The position numbers and the translations under genes are program-made. Positions 26,325 to 36,270 of a stretch of DNA of 64,000 nt are shown here, one piece after another (the first letter of the stretch is position 1; each line of letters begins with the position of its first letter). This stretch comes from [Leptolyngbya] sp. PCC 7376 (GTDB lineage Bacteria; Cyanobacteriota; Cyanobacteriia; Cyanobacteriales; MRBY01). The stretch is from contig NC_019683.1 in NCBI RefSeq assembly GCF_000316605.1, positions 1,534,036 to 1,598,035 of the forward strand, in the 5' to 3' direction. The notes beneath the pieces are model-generated. The model saw only the letters and a list, made by a program, of their open reading frames with translations. It made no database searches and was not told the DNA's origin.

Positions 26325-26837
26325 ATGTTTGATCGTAGTTTGAATCGTATAAATGAGCGTTTAAACAAAACCCTTACTCGCGATCGCCTATTGCAAGATG
26401 TGACCAGTAACCTGCGGCAACAGTTAAAGGTTAATCGTGTCGTGCTCTATTACTTTTACCGTGAATGGAAAGGACAAGTCGTCGTTGAGTCTTTAAGCAA
26501 TTCCAAATCTTCTATTCTGGGTTCGACGGGAGCGGATGATTGCTTTAATGGCGACTATGCTCAGTTTTACCTAGATGGTCGCGTTGCCCAGGTGGATGAT
26601 GTCGAGGAGGCAGGCTATGAGGAATGTCACCTTGAGTTTTTACGTTCGATTCATGTGCGAGCAAATTTAGTGGTGCCTGTGATTGTTCATCAGCGTCTCT
26701 GGGGTTTGCTTATTGCCCAACATAATGAAGTGCGTTCCTGGACAGCAGGCGATCGCCAAGCAATTGTGCTCCAAGCTGAACATTTGGCAGAAGCACCAGT
26801 CCTCACCGAGCCAGCCAACCAAAGAAAAAGTGTATAG
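26325..26837 (+). CDS. Stand-alone GAF-domain protein with DXCF and Cys-His motifs
   Basis: A 170-residue protein that is a single GAF domain. ATG 26325 (MFDRSLNRINERL) is preferred to a TTG at 26313. It carries DDCF at residues 71-74 and ECHLEFL with Cys101-His102. These occupy the positions of the second Cys (DXCF) and the bilin-attaching Cys-His of DXCF-type cyanobacteriochromes. The VRANLVVPVI and LWGLLIAQH segments are the usual core. Many non-photoreceptor GAF domains look similar, so bilin binding is a hypothesis. There is no output domain. A response regulator starts 74 bp downstream in the same direction and could be cotranscribed. Confidence 0.75.
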   Translation: MFDRSLNRINERLNKTLTRDRLLQDVTSNLRQQLKVNRVVLYYFYREWKGQVVVESLSNSKSSILGSTGADDCFNGDYAQFYLDGRVAQVDDVEEAGYEECHLEFLRSIHVRANLVVPVIVHQRLWGLLIAQHNEVRSWTAGDRQAIVLQAEHLAEAPVLTEPANQRKSV

Positions 26838-26911
26838 CAGGCTACACAACACTAGCCAGATTCACTCCTTTTGATGTATATGTTTGCGTAACCTTGTACA
26901 TTAGAAAACAT

Positions 26912-27667
26912 ATGCTTTCCCTTGATTTAATGTCACATACTTTAGACGCTGAATTATCGACTAAGGCTCGCATTTTAGTAGTCGAGGACGAAGAAGTAAT
27001 TCGTGACATGATTGTCATGGGTTTGCAAGAAGAAGGTTACGAAGTTTTCTTTGCCGATGATGGTCGTACAGGATTAAATATGCTCCAAAATCCGGAGTTC
27101 AATGCACCGGATATGCCCTTAGATTTATTGATTCTCGATATTATGTTGCCGGAAGTGAATGGCTTGGATCTCTGCCGTTTCCTTCGTTACCAAGGCAATA
27201 CAATTCCCATTTTGATTTTGAGCGCAAAAGCCAGTGAAACAGATCGCGTTTTAGGGCTAGAAGTCGGTGCGGATGACTATTTAACGAAGCCGTTTAGTTT
27301 GCGAGAGTTGGTGGCACGTTGTCGAGCATTGTTACGTCGCCAGCAATTTATCAAGAGCACACCCCAGCAAACGGTGCGTCAGTTTAAAGACATTTCTTTA
27401 TTCCCAGAAGAATGTCGAGTGATGGTACGGGGTGAAGAGGCAAATTTATCCCCCAAGGAATACCGTCTACTGGAATTGTTTATGAGCTATCCACGGCGGG
27501 TGTGGTCACGGGATCAGCTGATTGATCAGATTTGGGGTGCAGATTTTCTAGGCGATACAAAGACGGTTGATGTGCATATCCGTTGGTTGCGCGAGAAATT
27601 GGAAATGGATCCGAGTCAACCAGAATATTTAATTACAGTGCGTGGTTTTGGCTATCGTTTCGGCTAG
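26912..27667 (+). CDS. OmpR/PhoB-family response regulator
   Basis: A 251-residue two-domain regulator. The receiver has acidic residues in VVEDEEV, the phosphorylated Asp in LLILDIMLPEVNG, the Thr/Ser position in ILSAKA and the Lys in YLTKPFS. The C-terminal winged helix ends VDVHIRWLREKLE and LITVRGFGYRFG. The ATG at 26912 is taken; MSHTL at 26930 is a possible alternative, and a TTG at 26894 is less likely. It resembles SphR/PhoB-type regulators, but I could not settle the subfamily, and no histidine kinase is adjacent. The GAF gene 74 bp upstream may be its partner. Confidence 0.9.
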   Translation: MLSLDLMSHTLDAELSTKARILVVEDEEVIRDMIVMGLQEEGYEVFFADDGRTGLNMLQNPEFNAPDMPLDLLILDIMLPEVNGLDLCRFLRYQGNTIPILILSAKASETDRVLGLEVGADDYLTKPFSLRELVARCRALLRRQQFIKSTPQQTVRQFKDISLFPEECRVMVRGEEANLSPKEYRLLELFMSYPRRVWSRDQLIDQIWGADFLGDTKTVDVHIRWLREKLEMDPSQPEYLITVRGFGYRFG

Positions 27668-27727
27668 GATTGTGACTCCAAAATCCGATACAATCAGCGA
27701 TATTTAACGTCGTTGCATTGTAAGGAT

Positions 27728-29074
27728 ATGGGTCAGGCTTTAATTATTGGTGTTGGTCGTTCTGGCATTGCCGCAGCGAAGTTGTTGCGGCATCAGGGCT
27801 GGGATGTTGTGCTGGGCGATCGCCAAGAAAATGAAGCATTGGCTCAGTTGCAATCAGAACTCAAACTCCAAGGCATCACTGTCAAACTTGGTCACACGCC
27901 AGATCTCGATAGTGACCAGCCGGATTTGGTGGTCGCGAGTCCGGGTGTTCCTTGGGATGTTCCTTTTCTAAAAGCAGCCAGAGAAAAGAAGGTCGATACC
28001 ATCGGTGAGATGGAATTAGCCTGGCGATCGCTGAACAATATCCCTTGGGTCGGCATTACCGGCACCAACGGAAAGACAACCACCACCGCTCTCATTGCAG
28101 CGATTTTTAAAACGGCGGGTTTGGATGCACCAGCTTGCGGCAATATCGGTAATGCGGCCTGTGAAGTGGCGATGCGTGAGAAAACTCCAGAGTGGGCGAT
28201 CGCCGAAGTAAGTAGTTATCAGATCGAATCTTCCGCAGAATTAGCGCCACAGATCGGCATCTGGACAACCTTTACGCCAGACCATTTGGCACGCCACAAA
28301 ACACTCGAAAATTATTACGACATCAAAGCCTCTCTTCTAAAACGTAGTCGGCGACAAATTTTGAATGGCGATGATTCCTATCTCCGCTCAAAAGCCAGTG
28401 AATGGCCGAATGCCTACTGGACATCGGTTAAAGGTGAAGCAGATTTGCCCTGCGATAAATCAAAAGGGGTCTGCATCGAAGACGCTTGGGTGAAAGCGTT
28501 TGGGGAATTGATTATGCCAATTTCGCTCCTGAAAATGGTGGGCGATCATAATCTCCAAAATCTGCTCATGGCGATCGCCGCCGCACGGTTAGCGGGAATT
28601 GAGAAAGGGGCGATCGCCGAGGCTATTGCGACTTTTCCTGGGGTGCCTCACCGTCTAGAAATTATTCGCTCTTATCAAGGTGTGCAGTTTATTAATGACA
28701 GCAAGGCCACAAATTACGATGCGGCGGAAGTTGGTTTAGCGGCGGTTGATGCACCGGCAATTTTGATTGCTGGCGGTGACCCGAAGAAAGGAGATGCCAG
28801 TCAGTGGATTGAAAAAATCAAAACCCAGGCAAGCAAAGTTCTTTTAATTGGAGCAGCGGCCAATCAGTTTTCCGAGTCATTTGATGCGGCTGATTTCAAA
28901 GCCTATGAAGTGTTGGAAACTTTAGATCAGGCGATCGCCCGAAGTGTTGAATTAATCCCTCAGCTAAGTCCAAAAGTGGTATTACTTTCGCCAGCCTGCG
29001 CGAGCTTCGACCAATACAGCAGCTTCGAGGAACGGGGTGAACATTTCCGAAAGCTCTGCCAAGATCTCGCCTAA
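27728..29074 (+). CDS. murD: UDP-N-acetylmuramoylalanine--D-glutamate ligase
   Basis: A 448-residue Mur ligase that adds D-Glu to UDP-MurNAc-L-Ala in the cytoplasm during peptidoglycan synthesis. The N-terminal Rossmann domain starts ALIIGVGRSGIAAAKLL. The ATP loop is GITGTNGKTTTTALIAAIF (residues 109-127), followed by EVSSYQIE, and the C-terminal domain has FPGVPHRLE, FINDSKATN and LLSPACASFDQY. ATG 27728 matches the start of the first strand; the TTG at 27713 would add five residues. It follows the response regulator by 60 bp and precedes an SDR gene by 78 bp. Confidence 0.96.
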   Translation: MGQALIIGVGRSGIAAAKLLRHQGWDVVLGDRQENEALAQLQSELKLQGITVKLGHTPDLDSDQPDLVVASPGVPWDVPFLKAAREKKVDTIGEMELAWRSLNNIPWVGITGTNGKTTTTALIAAIFKTAGLDAPACGNIGNAACEVAMREKTPEWAIAEVSSYQIESSAELAPQIGIWTTFTPDHLARHKTLENYYDIKASLLKRSRRQILNGDDSYLRSKASEWPNAYWTSVKGEADLPCDKSKGVCIEDAWVKAFGELIMPISLLKMVGDHNLQNLLMAIAAARLAGIEKGAIAEAIATFPGVPHRLEIIRSYQGVQFINDSKATNYDAAEVGLAAVDAPAILIAGGDPKKGDASQWIEKIKTQASKVLLIGAAANQFSESFDAADFKAYEVLETLDQAIARSVELIPQLSPKVVLLSPACASFDQYSSFEERGEHFRKLCQDLA

Positions 29075-29152
29075 GTCAGCTAATCCACAGCACAAATTTT
29101 TGTCTTGCGGCACAATCTAAAACAGTCAAGATTTACCGCGAGGAATAACCCC

Positions 29153-30064
29153 ATGAGTTTCAGTGTAGAGAATGCCCCCAGTCAACAAGGGAAAACGGCG
29201 ATCGTCACCGGCTCAAATACAGGGTTAGGTTACGAAACGGCATTGGGTCTCGCTAAACTTGGCGCAACGGTGATACTAGCTTGCCGCAATTTAGAGAAGG
29301 CGGAAGCGGCTAAAACCAAAATTCTCAGTGAAGTCCCCAGTGCCGCAGTAAGCGTGATGGCATTGGATTTGAATAGCCTAGATTCCGTGCGTCAGTTTGC
29401 AGCAGATTTTCGCACTCAGCATCAGCAATTGGATTTGTTGATTAATAACGCGGGCATCATGTTTCCGCCCTACACCCAGACAGCAGAGGGCTTCGAAAGT
29501 CAGATTGGGGTCAATTATCTCGGCCATTTTCTGCTCACACAGCTCTTGATTGATTTAATGCCTGACACGCCTGATTCGCGGATTGTGTCCCTCAGCAGCA
29601 ACGCCCATAAGTTCGGCAAACTCAATTTTGATGACTTGCAATCGGAGAAAAATTATTCTGCAACGGCAGCCTATGGTCAAAGTAAACTTGCGTGCTTGAT
29701 GTTTGCGGATGAGTTGCAACGACGTTTGGCAGCGAGTGGGAAACAAAAAATTTCTGTGGCGGCTCACCCCGGCGTTGCGCAAACAGAATTAGCTCGCCAT
29801 ATGCCTGGCTGGTTGGTTTGGATTATGGGCTTTACCGTTGCGCCATTTATTACCCATCCCGTTGACCAGGCAGCTTTGCCCACATTAATGGCGGCGATCG
29901 CCTCAGATGTGAAAGGCGGCGAATATTTTGGGCCCCAAGGCACTGCTGAAATGACAGGCAAACCCGGCCGAGCGGAAAAGGCTAGCCATGCCCTCGATCA
30001 AGACGCTGCGACGAAATTATGGCAAGTTTCTGAACAGCTCACAGGGGAAAAATTTATCGTTTAA
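29153..30064 (+). CDS. Short-chain dehydrogenase/reductase
   Basis: A 303-residue classical SDR. ATG 29153 is preceded by GAGGA, and the Rossmann start KTAIVTGSNTGLGYETALGL follows at residue 13; the upstream in-frame TTG is not needed. Other hallmarks are LINNAG, the catalytic Ser in RIVSLSSNAH, and YGQSKLA with the catalytic Tyr and Lys. The family resemblance is to retinol-dehydrogenase or protochlorophyllide-reductase-like SDRs, which reduce carbonyls or double bonds with NADPH. The substrate is not predictable. It is convergent with the hypothetical gene at 30075, 10 bp away. Confidence 0.9.
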   Translation: MSFSVENAPSQQGKTAIVTGSNTGLGYETALGLAKLGATVILACRNLEKAEAAKTKILSEVPSAAVSVMALDLNSLDSVRQFAADFRTQHQQLDLLINNAGIMFPPYTQTAEGFESQIGVNYLGHFLLTQLLIDLMPDTPDSRIVSLSSNAHKFGKLNFDDLQSEKNYSATAAYGQSKLACLMFADELQRRLAASGKQKISVAAHPGVAQTELARHMPGWLVWIMGFTVAPFITHPVDQAALPTLMAAIASDVKGGEYFGPQGTAEMTGKPGRAEKASHALDQDAATKLWQVSEQLTGEKFIV

Positions 30065-30074
30065 AGAATTAGAT

Positions 30075-30593
30075 TCAATAGCCAATCAAAAGTATTCCTT
30101 TCAACGGTAATTGAAGTCTATTACTGGCGTACATAGCGTCAAAAAACTTAGAAACCGTCTCAAAGTGATTCTTCGAATTGTTCTTGTAACGATATTGATT
30201 ACAGACTCCAATGCCTAAATACTCGACGTCTGTCATCATACAGGCTTGAAATAAGTCTTTAAGAAATTGGTTATTTTCTACTCCCCTACCAGCTTCAACT
30301 TCTAAAACAAATCCTTCTGTTTCATGGTAAGCATCTGCATAGAATGATTTTTCAACAATCCCATTCTTTCCGAATAAAACTGGAACAGGTATTTTTTTGT
30401 CTACCTTTTTTCCTGTCTCCACAGCAAAACCTTCTTGTTGAAGAGGGCGACACAAATGAGCCAGAACTTCATTACTTTTTAATCCATGGACATCTGAGGC
30501 AATAGCACTTTCAGTAAGCTCAAAGCACTTGACTACGTCATACACAATTTGAGGAGGCTTTTTGCTGAGCGGATAGAAGAGCCAGTTAATCAT
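30075..30593 (-). CDS. Hypothetical protein, possible nuclease-like fold
   Basis: A 172-residue protein I do not recognise. The segment KSFYADAYHETEGFVLEVEAGRG has an Asp followed by a beta-strand ending in ExE. That loosely recalls PD-(D/E)XK-type folds in which D and ExE bind metal, but the catalytic Lys is missing, so this is only a suggestion. There is no signal peptide or membrane segment. AT-richer than its neighbours and lacking HIP1 octamers, it may be a recent arrival. It is single, between the SDR and a small membrane protein on the other strand. Confidence 0.65.
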   Translation of the reverse strand: MINWLFYPLSKKPPQIVYDVVKCFELTESAIASDVHGLKSNEVLAHLCRPLQQEGFAVETGKKVDKKIPVPVLFGKNGIVEKSFYADAYHETEGFVLEVEAGRGVENNQFLKDLFQACMMTDVEYLGIGVCNQYRYKNNSKNHFETVSKFFDAMYASNRLQLPLKGILLIGY

Positions 30594-30680
30594 ATGAATT
30601 GAATTGAATATGGCAATATTTCATTCTAGGCGTAAAAATAATCCTCAATCATCTACAAACTCACTGGAGAAACAACCACA

Positions 30681-31106
30681 ATGTTTAGAGCCTTTAACCA
30701 AGCATTCGACATAGCTCTCAAACAATCGTGGACAAAAGCCTACGCGAGAATAGTGGCCTTTGTTTTGATCTATGGCGGGTTTGCTCATATCGGCAACATC
30801 GCCGGGTGGACAGGTACACCTTGGTTAGAAACACCTGTCCTCTGGCGAGGTATGGACATTGCATTATTAGTCTTTGATGTCAGCACGGCGATCGCCCTCT
30901 GGATGGGAATCGCGTGGTCAATATGGTTACTATTCGGCGGAATTATTTGTTTGCAGATTTTGCCTTACACCATCTGGCGATCGCAGTTCATCGCGAAACC
31001 AGAAGATGGCGCTGTTTTAAATCAGTTAATCGGCACAGAACTAATCATTCTCAGCATTTTTTGCATCTTGCTAGTTCTCCCAAAAGAGGAAGTCGCAGAA
31101 AAGTAA
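30681..31106 (+). CDS. Small four-helix membrane protein
   Basis: A 141-residue protein of unknown function with four hydrophobic segments, at about residues 22-42, 60-80, 82-100 and 116-135. The start ATG 30681 opens MFRAFNQAFDIALKQ, an amphipathic N-terminus. No residues point to catalysis or cofactor binding. It contains the usual HIP1 octamers and so looks native. It precedes the Fe-S/EF-hand gene by 107 bp on the same strand, but no link is evident. Confidence 0.7.
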   Translation: MFRAFNQAFDIALKQSWTKAYARIVAFVLIYGGFAHIGNIAGWTGTPWLETPVLWRGMDIALLVFDVSTAIALWMGIAWSIWLLFGGIICLQILPYTIWRSQFIAKPEDGAVLNQLIGTELIILSIFCILLVLPKEEVAEK

Positions 31107-31213
31107 TCAGGCGATCGCCCAATCACCTACTTTGAGACATACGCTCGAAAAAACATGACGTAATTGGGTAGGCATTATTGTATTTTGGGAGAAATTAATT
31201 TCCTCAAAAGATC

Positions 31214-33397
31214 ATGCTTGCCAAGGTTGCAGAACGCCAAATGCATTGGGTGCGGTGGGGACTAACAATCGGTTGGTTTCTGTTGATTATGTCACTCTTT
31301 TTTGATCCCGTTTCCAGCCAGTTCACTGCGCCAGATCATCCATGGAGTCCCATGCGCCTCGATCCTAGCCAATGCATTTTGGTGCAGGGTGAATGTCTCC
31401 CTGAACAATCCTATGCCCTTGGTGCACCCATCTTTTGGGGATTAATTGTCCCCAGTGCAATTTTTATTTTGCTGGTTTTTGGGCACGAATTTTGGCGACG
31501 CATTTGTCCGCTATCGTTTATTTCCCAAATTCCCCGCGCGATGGGTTGGGAGCGTAAAAATAAGCGTGAAAACAAAAAAACAGGAAAAGTTCGATATGAG
31601 CTCGTCAAGGTCAAAAAAGATTCTTGGTTAGCCAAAAATCATCTGCCTCTGCAATTGGGTTTGTTTTACGTTGGTCTCAATTGCCGCATTCTCTTTGTGA
31701 ACTCAAATCGCTGGGCGCTGGGTTCATTTTTGCTATTCACTATTGCGGCGGCTCTAACAGTTGGTTTTCTGTATGGCGGTAAGTCTTGGTGCCAATATTT
31801 CTGTCCGATGGCACCTGTTCAACAAATTTATGCTGAACCGAGAGGTCTTCTTGCCAGTACAGCTCACGAGGGCGATCGCCAAACCATTAGTCAGTCAATG
31901 TGCCGCACCGTCAGCCCCGAAGGTAAAGAGATGACTGCTTGTGTGGCTTGCAACAGTCCTTGCATTGATATTGATGCCGAGCGCTCCTACTGGCAGAAAC
32001 TCACTGATCCTCAGCAACAATGGCTTTATTACGGATATGTTGGCGTGGTTGTCGGCTATTTTCTGTTCTATTTTTTGTATTCCGGCAGTTGGGATTATTA
32101 CCTTTCTGGCACTTGGAGCCACGACGAAACGCAATTAAATACCCTCTTAAAACCTGGCTTATATCTCTTTAATCAAGCCATTCCCATCCCCAAAATTGTT
32201 GCAGCACCAATCGTTTTGGCGGCCTTTGGATTTGCGGGTTATGGTATCGGTCGCCAAATTGAATCACGCTACAAAGTTTATCAACGCAAAAAACATCGCC
32301 CTCTCAGTTCGGAAGAAGTGCGTCACCGTGTTTTCAGTGTGAGCACCTTTTTTGTCTTCAATTTCTTCTTCCTCTTTGCAGGCCGAAACTACATTGATTT
32401 ATTGCCCGCACCATTGCCTTACCTATTCCCGACCTTAATCGCGGTTTGCAGTACTCTTTGGCTATATCGCACTTGGCAGCGGAGCAATAACCGTTACAAC
32501 CGTGAAAGTCTGGCGGGTCGCCTCCGTAAACAATTACGCAAACTAAATCTCGACACTGCGCAATTTCTGGAAGGTAAATCCCTAGATGAACTCAACGCAG
32601 ATGAGATTTATGTCTTAGCGAAAGTGTTGCCAGGCTTCTCGAAAGAAAAGCGCCTGCAAACATACAAGAGCATTATGCGTGAGTCTATTGAGGAGGGCTA
32701 TGTGGCGGTAGATCAAGTCCTTGAAGGGTTACAACAAATGCGAAAGGAGTTGGATATTTCCGAGAAGGAGCATGAGCAAATTCTCGATGAACTGATGGCT
32801 GAAAATCCGGAACTCTTCCGCAGCGATCGCCTAAACAGCAGAGAAGATTCATTGCGTTTAGAAAGTTTCCGGGAGACCTTCCTCGAAACTGTTTTGGAGT
32901 CTTGGAAAGATCACCCAGAGGAATCCCATATTCAGGAGTTGGCACAGGTTTTCCAAAAACATGGCTCGCCTGAAGACCTGAAAAAGCTCATGGCTTATCT
33001 CTCTAAGAGCGATCAGAACATGGTGGCTTATCTCCGACAGGAATATGGCATTTCCGATGATGATGAGATGATCGCCCTCAGACGCACTGAACCCGATGAA
33101 CTCTGGCAGGTGATCGCCCTAAATATTGACGTCATCAATACTTTGGTGAGCGATAGTACCGAATCCGAAAATTCCGCCCTACGGAAACTCTTCTCTGAAA
33201 TCGATACCGATGGCTCTGGTGGCATTGATATTGACGAATTAAAAACGTATATCAAAAACATCACTCCCGATTTCACTGATGATCAGATTGAAATGATGTT
33301 TAATCGCGCCGATATTATCGGTAATAACATGATCACCTATGAAGAGTTTTGTGTACTGTTCAAAAAAATTGGCCAACAACGCATAGCCTTAAAATAG
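31214..33397 (+). CDS. Polytopic 4Fe-4S membrane protein with C-terminal EF-hand domain
   Basis: A 727-residue fusion. The first 420 residues hold about seven membrane segments in a NapH/CcoG-like arrangement. SWCQYFCPMAP (CxxxCP) follows a segment near residue 190, and TACVACNSPCID (CxxCxxxC) near residue 240 completes a ferredoxin-type cluster. RRICPLSF near residue 98 is a further CP motif. Residues 450-640 are charged and helical. An EF-hand loop DTDGSGGIDIDE (664-675) matches the Ca-binding consensus. A second, DIIGNNMITYEE (700-711), lacks the position-3 acid and is probably weak. Calcium control of membrane electron transfer is inferred. Donor and acceptor are unknown. Confidence 0.85.
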   Translation: MLAKVAERQMHWVRWGLTIGWFLLIMSLFFDPVSSQFTAPDHPWSPMRLDPSQCILVQGECLPEQSYALGAPIFWGLIVPSAIFILLVFGHEFWRRICPLSFISQIPRAMGWERKNKRENKKTGKVRYELVKVKKDSWLAKNHLPLQLGLFYVGLNCRILFVNSNRWALGSFLLFTIAAALTVGFLYGGKSWCQYFCPMAPVQQIYAEPRGLLASTAHEGDRQTISQSMCRTVSPEGKEMTACVACNSPCIDIDAERSYWQKLTDPQQQWLYYGYVGVVVGYFLFYFLYSGSWDYYLSGTWSHDETQLNTLLKPGLYLFNQAIPIPKIVAAPIVLAAFGFAGYGIGRQIESRYKVYQRKKHRPLSSEEVRHRVFSVSTFFVFNFFFLFAGRNYIDLLPAPLPYLFPTLIAVCSTLWLYRTWQRSNNRYNRESLAGRLRKQLRKLNLDTAQFLEGKSLDELNADEIYVLAKVLPGFSKEKRLQTYKSIMRESIEEGYVAVDQVLEGLQQMRKELDISEKEHEQILDELMAENPELFRSDRLNSREDSLRLESFRETFLETVLESWKDHPEESHIQELAQVFQKHGSPEDLKKLMAYLSKSDQNMVAYLRQEYGISDDDEMIALRRTEPDELWQVIALNIDVINTLVSDSTESENSALRKLFSEIDTDGSGGIDIDELKTYIKNITPDFTDDQIEMMFNRADIIGNNMITYEEFCVLFKKIGQQRIALK

Positions 33398-33575
33398 TCT
33401 GAAAAAGAGAGGAAATTGCAGGTATACCCTTGGATATCCACTCTTTTGTGGCGATTAACTCCTTTAAACAGTGATTAACATAACAAATCACAACTATCAA
33501 GATTCTCAGATGGCTTCTATACCGTGCCGAGTACAATAGAGTCACTAAAATTTAGAATAAGTTATCTTTGTCTCT

Positions 33576-36173
33576 ATGCTAGAAGCCTACCGTAAACATG
33601 CTGAAGAGCGCGCTGCACTTGGGATTCCTCCCCTTCCCCTCGATGCAGAACAGACCTCTGCGTTATGTGAACTCCTAAAGACTTCTCCCACCGATGAACT
33701 CCTTAGTCTTCTTAGAGATCGCGTCCCACCCGGCGTAGACGAAGCAGCTTATGTAAAAGCTGGATTTTTGACGGCGATCGCCAAAAAAGAGATCACTTGC
33801 GATTTGATCACACCGAAGTATGCAGTAGAACTACTCGGCACCATGATCGGTGGTTATAACGTTCAGTCTTTGGTCGACTTGCTCAGTTCTGATGACGCAG
33901 ACTTAGCAAAAGCAGCGGTGGATGCTCTCAGCAAAACCCTCCTCGTTTTTGATGCTTTCAATGACGTACTCGAACTGTCCAAGAACAACGACTACGCGAA
34001 AAAAGTAATCAACTCTTGGGCAGAAGGTGAATGGTTTACGAACAAGCCTGAAGTAGCAAAAGAAATCACTGTCACAGTCTTTAAGGTTCCCGGCGAAACC
34101 AATACCGATGACCTTTCTCCCGCACCCCACGCCACAACTCGTCCTGACATTCCCCTCCACTCCTTGGCAATGTTGGAGTCAAAAATGCCAGAAGGTCTCG
34201 ACACTATCGCTGACCTCAAGAAAAAAGGACATCCCGTTGCTTATGTGGGTGATGTAGTTGGAACTGGTTCTTCCCGTAAATCTGCGATCAACTCTGTCCT
34301 ATGGCAGCTCGGCGAAGAAATTCCTTTCGTTCCCAATAAAAAAGCTGGCGGCTATATTTTCGGCGGTAAAATTGCACCTATCTTTTTCAACACTGGCGAA
34401 GATTCTGGAGCATTACCGATCGAATGTGACGTTAACGGCCTGAACACTGGCGATGTCGTTACTATTCATCCCTACGATGGCAAGATCACCAACGAAGCAG
34501 GTGAAACTGTTTCAACTTTTGATCTAAAACCCGACACCATTCTCGATGAAGTTCGTGCTGGTGGCCGCATTCCTCTCCTCATCGGTCGTGCCCTCACTGA
34601 CAAAACCCGCGAAGCCCTCGGACTTGAAGCAACAACTTTATTTACCCGTCCTTCCATGCCGGAAAATACAGGTAAAGGCTTTACCCTCGCTCAGAAGATG
34701 GTTGGTAAAGCATGTGGCTTAGAAGGTGTTCGTGCGGGTACTTCGTGCGAACCGATTATGACCACAGTGGGTTCCCAAGATACCACTGGCCCAATGACTC
34801 GCGATGAGCTGAAAGAGTTAGCATGCCTTGGTTTTAATGCCGACCTCACTCTCCAAACTTTCTGTCACACAGCAGCATATCCAAAACCCGTTGACATTAA
34901 TACCCACAAAAATCTCCCTGACTTCTTCTCCACCCGTGGCGGTGTTGCCCTGAAGCCTGGTGACGGTATTATTCACTCTTGGCTAAACCGGATGTTGATG
35001 CCCGATACCGTTGGTACTGGTGGTGACTCCCATACCCGTTTTCCTCTCGGTATTTCCTTCCCCGCAGGTTCTGGCCTCGTGGCGTTTGCGGCGGCGCTCG
35101 GTGTGATGCCTCTCGATATGCCTGAGTCTGTGCTTGTTCGTTTCACTGGCGAACTTCAACCCGGTGTAACTCTCCGCGACATTGTGAATGCTATTCCTTG
35201 GGTCGCAATGCAACAAGGTAAACTCACTGCTGGCAAAGGCGACAAAATCAATGTCTTTAACGGTCGGATTATGGAGATGGAAGGTCTTCCTGATCTAAAG
35301 GTTGAGCAAGCATTCGAGCTTACTGATGCTACTGCGGAACGGTCTTGTTCTGGTTCAACAATCAAGCTTAGCGAAGAAACTGTTGCTGAATACTTGCGCT
35401 CAAACGTCGTACTCATGAAGAACATGATTGCGCGGGGTTATTCCGATGCTCGGACATTACTCCGTCGTATTGCAAAGATGGAAGAATGGCTCGCAAATCC
35501 TTCTCTGATGTCTGCTGATGCTGATGCCGAATATGCTGATGTGATTGAGGTGAACCTCAGTGAAATCAAAGAGCCTATCGTTGCGGCTCCAAACGATCCT
35601 GACAACGTCAAACTGATGTCTGAATGTGCAGGCGACAAAGTTGATGAAGTATTTATCGGCTCCTGTATGACCAACATCGGTCACTATCGTGCAGCAGCGA
35701 AAATCCTTGAAGGAGCGGGCACGGTGAAAGGTCGTCTCTGGGTTTGTCCTCCCACTCGCATGGATGAACAGCAGCTTAAAGAAGAAGGTGTGTATGCAAC
35801 TTTTGCTGGTGCTGGTGCACGGACTGAAATGCCCGGTTGTTCTCTCTGCATGGGTAACCAAGCTCGTGTTGAAGATGGCGCGACAGTCTTCTCCACCTCT
35901 ACCCGCAACTTCAACAACCGCATGGGTAAAGGCGCTCAAGTTTATCTCGGCTCCGCTGAACTTGCGGCTGTTTGTGCCCTCCTCGGTAAGATCCCAACCG
36001 TGGAAGAATATCAGGCGATCGTGGCAGAAAAAGTTGCTCCATTCGAGGGTGAACTTTACCGTTACCTCAACTTCAACGAGATTGATGGCTTTGAAGATGA
36101 AGGCCGTGTCATTCCTCTAGAAGCAATGCCTAAGATTGAAGATCTTCTCGGTATGCCTGTTGCTTCGAAATAA
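33576..36173 (+). CDS. acnB: Aconitate hydratase B
   Basis: An 865-residue enzyme, the same length as E. coli AcnB, interconverting citrate and isocitrate in the incomplete-to-closed TCA cycle of cyanobacteria. It has the AcnB order: N-terminal HEAT-like domain ([20 protein letters not shown]), the swivelling domain ([33 protein letters not shown]), then the catalytic domains. [13 protein letters not shown] and [10 protein letters not shown] supply the three cluster Cys. It is a single gene followed by a perfect terminator at 36198-36226. Confidence 0.97.
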   Translation: MLEAYRKHAEERAALGIPPLPLDAEQTSALCELLKTSPTDELLSLLRDRVPPGVDEAAYVKAGFLTAIAKKEITCDLITPKYAVELLGTMIGGYNVQSLVDLLSSDDADLAKAAVDALSKTLLVFDAFNDVLELSKNNDYAKKVINSWAEGEWFTNKPEVAKEITVTVFKVPGETNTDDLSPAPHATTRPDIPLHSLAMLESKMPEGLDTIADLKKKGHPVAYVGDVVGTGSSRKSAINSVLWQLGEEIPFVPNKKAGGYIFGGKIAPIFFNTGEDSGALPIECDVNGLNTGDVVTIHPYDGKITNEAGETVSTFDLKPDTILDEVRAGGRIPLLIGRALTDKTREALGLEATTLFTRPSMPENTGKGFTLAQKMVGKACGLEGVRAGTSCEPIMTTVGSQDTTGPMTRDELKELACLGFNADLTLQTFCHTAAYPKPVDINTHKNLPDFFSTRGGVALKPGDGIIHSWLNRMLMPDTVGTGGDSHTRFPLGISFPAGSGLVAFAAALGVMPLDMPESVLVRFTGELQPGVTLRDIVNAIPWVAMQQGKLTAGKGDKINVFNGRIMEMEGLPDLKVEQAFELTDATAERSCSGSTIKLSEETVAEYLRSNVVLMKNMIARGYSDARTLLRRIAKMEEWLANPSLMSADADAEYADVIEVNLSEIKEPIVAAPNDPDNVKLMSECAGDKVDEVFIGSCMTNIGHYRAAAKILEGAGTVKGRLWVCPPTRMDEQQLKEEGVYATFAGAGARTEMPGCSLCMGNQARVEDGATVFSTSTRNFNNRMGKGAQVYLGSAELAAVCALLGKIPTVEEYQAIVAEKVAPFEGELYRYLNFNEIDGFEDEGRVIPLEAMPKIEDLLGMPVASK

Positions 36174-36197
36174 TCTTTATTCCTAAATAAAATTCGA

Positions 36198-36226
36198 GGT
36201 GAACTTCAGCGAAGTTCACCTTTTTT
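36198..36226 (+). terminator. Rho-independent terminator after acnB
   Basis: GGTGAACTTC (36198-36207) and GAAGTTCACC (36211-36220) form a perfect 10-bp stem with a 3-base loop and six T. It starts 25 bp after the stop. Confidence 0.95.
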
Positions 36227-36270
36227 GTTGAAAAATCAACTCAAACATTAGTAATGAGTTCAGAAAGAAC

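Noticed and set aside
35457-35939. 160-codon minus-strand ORF inside acnB
   Set aside because: Antisense shadow; the acnB frame includes the cluster-binding Cys motifs.
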